From NCBI GenBank assembly GCA_900617975.1, contig UZAE01014708.1:1-12530 (forward strand): a DNA stretch of 12,530 nt, in the 5' to 3' direction. Shown piece by piece: positions 6,694 to 12,530 of the stretch (position 1 is the first letter of the stretch; the number at the start of each line of letters is the position of its first letter). The DNA is from Rodentolepis nana. Its lineage: Eukaryota > Platyhelminthes > Cestoda > Cyclophyllidea > Hymenolepididae. A program made the position numbers and the translations under genes. The notes beneath the pieces were generated by a model, which was not told the DNA's origin, made no database searches, and saw only the letters and a list, made by a program, of their open reading frames with translations.

Positions 6694-8225
6694 GAACGAC
6701 CACCGCACTGGCCACTTAATTGGGTGGAAGAATTCGAGCCTCTGTCTATGGGGGGGTCCCAAGAATTTTCTCTCTACCCAAGGTGAGCATTGGCAAGGCC
6801 TTCCTAAAAGGAGCTTGGGATTTATTGCTGTTATAATGAGTGAAGGAACGATAGTTCTTATTGACGTATGTTTCCAGAGAAAGAGGCAACGTAAAAGCGA
6901 TAGACTGGCTGTTTTCTCTTCCTTCCCCCTTCCTTACTTGACAGTTTTAGAGCCGTCGTCAATTAATGCATCTTTTGGCAGCTAGAACTTTTTCTTATGT
7001 GGGGCACTCTTTTAAACTTAATCGAAATCATTAACTCGGAATCTTATAAACAGAATTAAAGGGAGACCTTCTTGCTAGTCTCATTAATCTGCACTTGGCC
7101 ATAATAAAGCTTAAATTAGTCGAGGCTGGTGACCAACCATGTAATTACTTCAATATGTTTCGAAATATCGTGAAAAGCCTATCAACCCTGAATCTGAGAG
7201 TCAAATCGAACATTGAACTGTTTATCTCCTCATTTCAGCATGCTCCCCTAGGTGTTACTCACCTGAACCTCATAGCACATTGAGCCTGTTTACCGTTTAG
7301 TTTTTAGACGCTTTTGCGTTTTTTTGGCATTACCACGGGCAATTACAATAAGCTGAGAATTTTAAATCTCCATTTTAATGCTATAATTTAATTGCTCACA
7401 CTATCAAGTTAAATAATCGTATGCCCCTATTAGCCTTGTGCTTCAATTAAATTAGCAGTGAGTCCTGCTATGCATCCTGCCTTCATAGAAGATTCGAGAA
7501 TGTTCGTGCCACCACAATATTCTGCTTTTTCGGTCAAACCAGTTGATAAACAATGTGACTTTTAATTAACTTAAATACCAAGCCTCTATAAAATTACTCT
7601 ATACTCTCTCAATGATGTTAAGAATGTCGAATAACAGCCGACTTAACGATAATATTAATGATGCAGGAGAGGGATTTCAAAAATGATTTGCTGAGTGGTT
7701 TCCTCTAAAACAATACCCAACTGAACTTCAACAAAATTTTTCTTTGGGTTACTAAAAGACTTTTCCGAGTCGCCTTACATTGAATCTTCTTCCAGTTCAC
7801 AGAGAGGCCTTTAGTGAAATCAGTAGTTCGTGATTGAACACTCAAGACGTATTCTAAACTCTTCTCCAAACCACGAAATTCATCTTTAAAATGAAACCTT
7901 AAGCTGCCATCTCGTTTTGAATATTTGCGGAATAGAAAGTTTAGCCGTTACGCAAACATAATATTCAAAAAAATGAATTTAGGAACGTCATTTCTGGTTA
8001 AGAAAAAGACAAGGGTGATTCAAGATTTCTATCTCAAAATTTTGATGATGGTTCATCTTTGGGAGATATTTAGCCTAAAACTAGTCAATTTCGAAAAATT
8101 GGAGCATTTGCTTCAATAAGAGCTGAGTAGTGAAGAATTGTGTATCCTAAATCTCAGGGTCCATATTCTCTGCCCAATTCCAGTAAGTAAGGTTCATAAA
8201 TTTTGCATTCGCTTTTTCTAATACA
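6694..8225. other. No confidently supported gene
   Basis: 6694..6985 is locally GC-richer. It holds a 97-codon plus-strand ATG frame (6692..6985) overlapping a 72-codon frame (6568..6786) in another phase, with a G7 run at 6750..6756 inside the overlap. Neither shows a recognisable domain. From 6990 to 8225 the DNA is plain and AT-rich. Frames at 7095..7283 and 7925..8119 both start with TTG and look like chance frames. A short hairpin followed by seven T near 7308..7327 is not meaningful as a bacterial-type terminator in this context. Confidence 0.5.
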
Positions 8226-8455
8226 GATAGATTTACCTCCACTTGGTGCACTTTGGGCAACGTTTACTCATGCGACCAAAAAGTCTAACCAGGGATCGAC
8301 TTCTGACTTCAAACTGTCATGTCCCCACTGCAGGTTATATTCGACCTCTTCCATATTACTCACTTTTCCTTTTTCCCTGTCCTTGTATCTGTCTCTCTCT
8401 TACATCTGTGAATGACTCTTCTGTTCCCCCCCCCCCCCCCCTTGACTTTTGACTT
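8226..8455 (-). mobile_element. MITE-like interspersed repeat, copy 3 (fragment lacking both ends)
   Basis: On the minus strand this matches the central and right part of copies 1, 2 and 4. It includes the blocks corresponding to GTTTGAAGTCAGAAGTC, AGACTTTTTGGTCGCATGAGTAAACGTTGCCC and GGAGGTAAATCTATC. Homology stops just before the terminal CACACCCC on one side (near 8226). On the other side it stops just beyond the G-rich internal tract (near 8455), so about 110 bp of the left end and the right inverted repeat are missing. The internal G tract, 5 to 6 bases in the other copies, is 16 bases here. The plus-strand frames in this interval are by-products of the repeat. Confidence 0.72.
8426..8441. 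repeat. Poly-C run (16 C) inside repeat copy 3
   Basis: Sixteen C flanked by CTTCTGTT and TTGACTTTT. The same flanks surround 6 C at 12365..12370 in copy 4. On the opposite strand they surround G5 at 1568..1572 in copy 1. The corresponding G5 in copy 2 is at 2601..2605. It is an expanded internal tract of the repeat family. Confidence 0.9.
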
Positions 8456-8703
8456 ACACATTAGAAGTACACCTTTTTATGTCTGACCTTTTGGCTTCTC
8501 TGTTTCTACTGAATAAATCTCAAATTCATGTTGAAACTATAAATTGGCACTGTTGTCGTTCTTTTCCAAAATTTTATAGCATGCAGTTTTGGGCGTTTCC
8601 CAACTTACAAACACCTATGCGTCACTCATTTAAGCGACTTATCTCAACCATAAATCTACCTCAAAGTAACGAGACAAAAATATGCAGTGATGTAATTAAT
8701 CTT
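8456..8703. other. AT-rich spacer with no supported gene
   Basis: A plus-strand frame (8449..8760) crosses this spacer, the N at 8704 and the following C run, so it cannot be read as a real protein. Nothing else was recognised. Confidence 0.5.
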
Positions 8704-8738
8704 NCCCCCCCCCCCCCCCCCCACATACACATACACAT
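8704..8738. repeat. N + poly-C (18 C) followed by (ACATAC)n
   Basis: An ambiguous base at 8704 is followed by 18 C (8705..8722). These run straight into two and two-thirds ACATAC units (8723..8738). It is a compound simple repeat, and the N marks uncertain tract length. Confidence 0.92.
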
Positions 8739-8860
8739 TTGTGCTGGATTTTCTATATAGATTTACACTCTAACCGGTGGAATTTATTTATATACTAATA
8801 TTATTAGCACCATTACCATTATGCACTACTGATTAACCCCCTCGTCTGCCACAGTGGACA

Positions 8861-8875
8861 CCCCCCCCCTCCCCC
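8861..8875. repeat. Interrupted poly-C (C9 T C5)
   Basis: Nine C, one T and five C, followed by an A/G-rich stretch. It is the fourth C-rich tract within 450 bases if the one inside repeat copy 3 is counted as the first of three neighbours upstream and downstream of 8704. Confidence 0.9.
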
Positions 8876-9929
8876 AAGAAAGGAAGAACATCCACCTTAC
8901 CCATCGATCCAATTATGCGCACATATGTGTACTTCTACAGTTAAAACTTTGTCTACAAAATAAAACTAATGCATATGTCAATCATAGGACTTGTGAAAAA
9001 AATAGACTTGATAGCTTAAAATGGCAAGAGCTATGCTAAGTGAGAAGTTGACTCTTTTAAAACGCTCTGTATTGTAGTGAGTGGCTTACATGGGTGTGCT
9101 GATTAGTAATAGGGTTTAATGTATCTAACTGCTTCTTGAAAGTTCTTCCACTCTTCGCGCCAAAGCCATAACACTTCCTTCTTTAACCTAAAATTAGCTT
9201 TGCATAAAGCTTTCCTATTGCTTAGAGAAGAAAGTGCATATTGTGGTCCAAAAAATTAAATTTGTCATTGGTTTCACTGAGTCTTCATTACTTAAAATAA
9301 TTGGGGTTATTGAGATTTGTCTGGAGTAATTTAAAGGGTGTTACTTGTAGAATTCCCCTGTGCATTGTCTTCAAGGTTTTTTTTTCTCGAAATCACAGGT
9401 TTCGCTACTTACTTAATAATAGAGGAGCATGCATATCTTAAACAGCCGAGTTCGTGAAATTGGGTGGGGCTCTCTGAAATGGAGCTTTCTTTTTCTTAGC
9501 AGATATCTAGTACCAATCATGCAAATGTAACATAGCTTTTACGTGTCAATGTGAAGTGAACATAGACGGAATGTTAAAGTCATACTTAATTTAAATGTGA
9601 GGTTCTCAAGTCCAAATATCAAGACCCAATTGATTAGCCTTTCGATCGACTTTTAAATGCCATGATCAACCAATGGTGACTATCTAAGAATTCTTTAACA
9701 TTGAGGTTTGTTTAAGTTGTACTCTAATGATTGTGATAACATCGACCTACATTTAGTCTTCCAGATATTTCCGTATTCACTGCCGTCTCAGTGTACTTTG
9801 CACATTCGCCAATTTTGCTCAGTTGTTCTTTTATTTGGCTAAAATTGATTCTGTGTTTACTTACTCGCCTTGTGAATGCGTGACAGGGAGTTGCATGTTT
9901 TGCTAATTGCGATTGCACATGCACACGAT
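8876..9929. other. AT-rich DNA with no supported gene
   Basis: No RNA gene, repeat copy or convincing frame. The plus-strand frame at 8854..9039 starts with GTG inside the C-rich tract. The minus-strand frame at 9724..9942 starts with GTG inside the (CA)n tract and has no recognisable motif. A short T run near 9377..9385 is the only simple repeat. Confidence 0.55.
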
Positions 9930-9944
9930 CACACACACACACAC
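9930..9944. repeat. (CA)n microsatellite
   Basis: Seven and a half CA units, directly abutting a TTTAG tandem. Confidence 0.9.
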
Positions 9945-9963
9945 TTAGTTTAGTTTAGTTTAG
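9945..9963. repeat. (TTTAG)n short tandem
   Basis: Almost four units of TTTAG directly after (CA)n. It marks one edge of the segment that ends in (ATT)n at 10284. It is not a known telomere unit in this register and is too short to be telomeric. Confidence 0.85.
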
Positions 9964-10078
9964 TGTTGTCATTAACCACCAGCTAGTTTGCCTTAAAAGT
10001 TGCAGAGCAAAGTCCACGAAATTTCACACGTGTAGGTGCGTATTAGCCCTTTAAATAAAATAATAACAAAAGTGTGAA

Positions 10079-10105
10079 AAGAAATAGAACGCGTTTCTAT
10101 TTCTT
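10079..10105. other. Perfect 11-bp hairpin
   Basis: AAGAAATAGAA (10079..10089), loop CGCGT, then TTCTATTTCTT (10095..10105). It is the longest perfect stem with a small loop noticed in the window, and it lies in the middle of the (ATT)n-tailed segment. Function unknown. Confidence 0.7.
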
Positions 10106-10264
10106 ATGAGAATTTTTGCCGTTTTGTTGCCTAATGTGCCTCTGATTTGCATTTAATTGTAAGCCACCCCGGTCAGGACAGGGAGTTTTTGGGATCCTCC
10201 ATGAAATCTCGATCGTTTCGCCTATTTAAAAGTTAGCGAATGAATAAAGGATATAAGCTGCGTC

Positions 10265-10284
10265 ATTATTATTATTATTATTAT
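10265..10284. repeat. (ATT)n microsatellite
   Basis: Six and two-thirds ATT units, possibly the 3' tail of the preceding segment rather than an independent microsatellite. Confidence 0.9.
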
Positions 10285-11225
10285 AGTCTTGCACTCGATT
10301 TTTGCAGTTGAAACATTTAGCCATATAAGAAGTAACCTTTTAATGATTGCAGTATCTTAATCTCATAGCTTATTTGGCTTTTTAGTGCAAATTTACTTGC
10401 AGTCTTTCTCTTATAGGAAATATCACTTTCTCACCATTTTCAAAACATGTAACAGATTTCATTATTCGGGATTCCATATTGTGCATTCAGGATAACTAAT
10501 TACACTAATCAATCTGATTTCACGGCAATGGCCATAATTGTATCTTTATGCACTTAGGAATTAAATGTTGTCATTAATATTTATAGTTAAGTAATTGAAG
10601 TTATTAGTATTTGTCATTAAATTAAGAGTAGTATGTGGGGTGATACGCAGGGATCGTTTCAAGGCAAAGGAGTCGCATTTAATTTAAGCATTCATTTGTG
10701 TTATTCTTTATCTCGCGGCTTAATATACTTTTGTTTAAATTTCTAAAAGCCATCTCCGGGTTTCTGAGTGGTTTCATATCAGAACTTATCAATCACTCTG
10801 TTTGTTCATGTTGTTTGTGTAAATTAATTGAGTCCAGTAAAGTTTTCTCAGGTTGAAAATGTCCCATATATATGTTTAGTGCCCATTGAAAGCAAGTCTT
10901 TATTCACTTGTTTATCTAATAGCAATAAAGTCAAACTTCCATTATATTGACTTCTCCTTACATTAAAGTCAAGGTAATTACTTTCTTAAGCATCTTATTG
11001 GATATATGTGAAAGGTAATATATTGCCTATCGGCATTAGGGTCCAAGCGCAGTAAAACTTGAACACAATATTAGCAACCAGCAATTGAATCCCCAAGAAA
11101 GAAGGTACGGAACCACCCAACACCGAAATTTGGAAGTCAGTGCAAAGTAGGCAATTTCGAGGGAGAAATTTATGACTCCAACCTTCGATGGTAACAGGAA
11201 TTTGCCTAAGCCGTTATTGCTGTTA
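10285..11225. other. AT-rich DNA with no supported gene
   Basis: No sizeable open frame, RNA gene or repeat copy. A 7-bp inverted repeat, TTGACTT (10947..10953) with AAGTCAA (10966..10972), is within chance expectation. Confidence 0.6.
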
Positions 11226-11243
11226 TTGTTGTTGTTGTTGTTG
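11226..11243. repeat. (TTG)6 microsatellite
   Basis: Six perfect TTG units, preceded by a degenerate TTATTGCTG stretch and followed by CTTTTTT. Confidence 0.92.
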
Positions 11244-11312
11244 CTTTTTTATGGTACGATCGTTTCCTTGAGAGAAACATTTTTATGTAAATTTAAATTC
11301 GTCTTTGGAGGA

Positions 11313-11322
11313 GGGGGGGGGG
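11313..11322. repeat. Poly-G run (10 G), first of a pair
   Basis: Ten G preceded by GGAGGA and followed by TGTTTTAGAGTTGG. A second run of the same length begins 59 bases downstream. Confidence 0.9.
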
Positions 11323-11371
11323 TGTTTTAGAGTTGGTTCCAATGTAGACAAGCATGAATACAGTAGAACCA

Positions 11372-11381
11372 GGGGGGGGGG
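11372..11381. repeat. Poly-G run (10 G), second of a pair
   Basis: Ten G preceded by CAGTAGAACCA and followed by TTAGAATTG, which resembles the sequence after the first G10 run. Confidence 0.9.
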
Positions 11382-11420
11382 TTAGAATTGATCAGTGTTG
11401 GCGCTTATCTGAACGGTTTG

Positions 11421-11444
11421 CAATTTTCTTTCTCAAAGAAATTG
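11421..11444. other. Hairpin with one bulge
   Basis: CAATTTTCTTT, loop CTC, then AAAGAAATTG. This gives ten pairs with one unpaired T in the left arm. It is rich in A and T, so chance is a reasonable explanation. Confidence 0.4.
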
Positions 11445-11748
11445 GTTTTCTTATAAGGAAATTTCTATAGCAAAAGAATAAAATTCATCAGAGTGGGTTG
11501 ACTAAAGTCCTAAACAAATCAGCTAAAAATGAACTGGATCCAAAATCCAGGGATTGCTTTCTGAACCTCTAGCTAAGGAAATTTAGAACACGGACTTGAA
11601 CTTAGCACGACCTAATCTCATTATTTTCTATTTCTCCTCCTCCTACCTCTCACTTTCCATACCATTCCATTTTGCCATATTACACTACTATAACGGATTG
11701 TAATTTATCTTACAAGGTAATAAATTGTTTTCACTACTGCATGAACTA

Positions 11749-11771
11749 GAATGAATGAATGAATGAATGAA
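11749..11771. repeat. (GAAT)n microsatellite
   Basis: Five and three-quarters GAAT units, with further isolated AATGAATGAA nearby (about 11795..11804), suggesting a once longer tract. Confidence 0.92.
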
Positions 11772-12052
11772 GAGCATGTGATGAAAAAAAGGACTAATGA
11801 ATGAAGCGATGATAAGGGAAAAAGGCAGCAGGAATTGCAAAGATACGATGAATGCAAGGTCGTATTGAAGGTTGTTAAATGTCATTAGCGTTATACCAAT
11901 TTCAGAGGATATGCATATTGCATTTTCAGTAAAAAGACTCTATAACTCGCTAATTGTATGTATCTCTGTAACTAGAAAAAAGGACAATAAAAATTCAATA
12001 TATGCAGCCTCGTGGCTATGCATAATTTTGTTTCGTTACAATGATAGTTTCC

Positions 12053-12082
12053 AGCTGCATAGCTGCATAGTCCATAGCTGCA
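12053..12082. repeat. AGCTGCAT short tandem (2 units plus a displaced third)
   Basis: Two perfect AGCTGCAT units (12053..12068) and a partial third, AGCTGCA, at 12076..12082 after AGTCCAT. Confidence 0.8.
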
Positions 12083-12148
12083 AACTTTTGAATGCTGGTT
12101 CGGGAAAGCTTTGACACATTTCTCTTGAGGCAATTACTTCTATTCTTC

Positions 12149-12478
12149 ATTTAGAGTTGGGGTGTGCAATAGAATCACCTCCACATGGTGAACTCTGGGC
12201 AACGTATACTCATGCGGAAAAAAGTCTATTAACTGGCAGTTGACTTCTGACTTCAAACTACCATCACCACACTGTTTGCCATATTTGACTACTTCACAGT
12301 ACTCACATCACCTTTTTTCTACCTTTGTGTCTGTCTTTTTTAAATCTTGAAACACTCTTCTGTTCCCCCCTCCTCCATCTCTACTTTTTTCACTTTGATG
12401 TTCCTTCCCCTCTGTGAAACCTGAAGTCAACTAAAGGGCTTATGATAGCCATCAAAATGCCTGCCATTTGATATAAAT
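12149..12478 (-). mobile_element. MITE-like interspersed repeat, copy 4 (near full length)
   Basis: Inverted relative to copies 1 and 2. Read on the minus strand it starts ATTTATATCAAATGGCAGG at 12478, identical over 19 bases to the starts of copies 1 and 2. It keeps GTTTGAAGTCAGAAGTCAACTGCCAGTTAATAGAC and ends CTATTGCACACCCC at 12159. The terminal AT-rich extension is diverged (to about 12149). The internal G tract is G6 (12365..12370 as C6 on the plus strand). The CCACGTGG palindrome of copies 1 and 2 is CCATGTGG here. The core length (320 bp) equals that of copy 1. Confidence 0.75.
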
Positions 12479-12530
12479 GAATAAATTCTTAATTCGGGAG
12501 AATATATTCACTGCTGTTTTTGGAAACCTC

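Larger units (their letters stand above)
9964..10284 (+). mobile_element. Possible retroelement-derived segment with (ATT)n tail
   Basis: About 320 bp with locally higher G+C in parts (10150..10215), bounded on the left by (TTTAG)n and on the right by GAATGAATAAAGG, a short spacer and (ATT)6-7 (10265..10284). A polyadenylation-like AATAAA followed by a short-unit 3' tail is typical of non-LTR retrotransposon and SINE 3' ends in invertebrates. No second copy is present in the window. There is no open frame for a reverse transcriptase and no clear Pol III box, so the element type is open. It contains an 11-bp hairpin at 10079..10105. Confidence 0.3.
11445..12148. other. AT-rich DNA with short tandems, no supported gene
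   Basis: Holds the (GAAT)n tract and the AGCTGCAT doublet described separately. The minus-strand frame at 11688..11885 encodes the (GAAT)n tract as His-Ser-Phe-Ile repeats. The plus-strand frame at 11872..12114 starts with TTG. Neither is called. Confidence 0.55.

Noticed and set aside
7308..7327. ACGC-TTTT-GCGT followed by seven T, resembling a bacterial rho-independent terminator.
   Set aside because: The stem is only 4 bp, no gene ends upstream, and the window is eukaryotic in character.
7447..7500. TTAGCAGTGAGTC and GATTCGAGAA resembling tRNA A and B boxes.
   Set aside because: No acceptor, anticodon or T stem can be formed around them.
8449..8760. The longest open frame on the plus strand (103 codons).
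   Set aside because: It crosses an ambiguous base and an 18-C run, and begins at the edge of a repeat fragment without an ATG.
9724..9942. A 72-codon minus-strand frame with varied composition.
   Set aside because: It starts at GTG inside a (CA)n microsatellite and has no recognisable motif.
11361..11371. TACAGTAGAACCA, similar to the ends of pogo/Tigger-type DNA transposons.
   Set aside because: No matching inverted end was found downstream in the window. The only near match, GGTTCCAATG, is upstream, which is the wrong side for an element starting here.
11688..11885. Minus-strand frame with repeated His-Ser-Phe-Ile residues.
   Set aside because: The repeats are the translation of the (GAAT)n microsatellite.
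1..12530. CRISPR array, phage-defence island, operon or other prokaryotic system.
   Set aside because: There are no regularly spaced direct repeats with spacers, no compact gene clusters and no ribosome binding sites. Simple repeats and diverged interspersed repeats dominate.

Overview
The window looks like non-coding nuclear DNA from a eukaryote, most likely an invertebrate animal, though I cannot place it more precisely. It is AT-rich (roughly one third G+C by eye on sampled lines). It carries several microsatellites, diverged interspersed repeats in both orientations, and ten runs of 9 or more C or G. It has no tightly packed long reading frames, no ribosome binding sites and no operon-like layout, which argues against a bacterial, archaeal or phage origin. 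Two ambiguous bases (N) sit at the edges of C runs, as expected where an assembly struggled.

No protein-coding gene can be called with confidence. The longest open stretches are under about 105 codons. Many start only at TTG or GTG, or run through simple repeats, and none shows a domain I recognise. One small minus-strand frame (1872..2069) has a real ATG, a hydrophilic N-terminal part and a hydrophobic C-terminal segment, and is listed with low confidence.

The strongest structure is a family of interspersed repeats about 340 bp long. Copies lie at 1461..1797 and 2495..2837 on the plus strand, 8226..8455 on the minus strand (a fragment lacking both ends) and 12149..12478 on the minus strand. 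The ends of the best copy form an imperfect terminal inverted repeat, so I read the family as a non-autonomous DNA transposon (MITE-like). In the 8226..8455 copy, a short internal G tract of the family (5 to 6 bases in the other copies) has grown to 16 bases. This shows directly how at least one of the window's poly-C tracts arose.

Region by region: 1..1460 is a C run, a pyrimidine-rich tract and plain AT-rich DNA. 1461..2837 holds two direct repeat copies flanking the small ORF. 2838..4400 holds a possible 5S rRNA-derived scrap (minus strand, 3546..3583), a CT-rich tract, a G15 run and two hairpins. 4400..6112 holds C11, a (TA)n tract, a (TCC)n tract, a short hairpin and a C tract of 44 positions. 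6113..8225 is mostly plain, with a possible tRNA-derived SINE head near 6622..6693. 8226..8875 holds the repeat fragment and three more C-rich tracts. 9930..10285 is a possible retroelement-derived segment bounded by (CA)n/(TTTAG)n and (ATT)n. 10286..12530 holds (TTG)n, two G10 runs, a (GAAT)n tract and the fourth repeat copy. I found no undescribed multi-gene system. What merits a second look is the repeat family, its homopolymer expansion and the two possible Pol III-gene-derived fragments.
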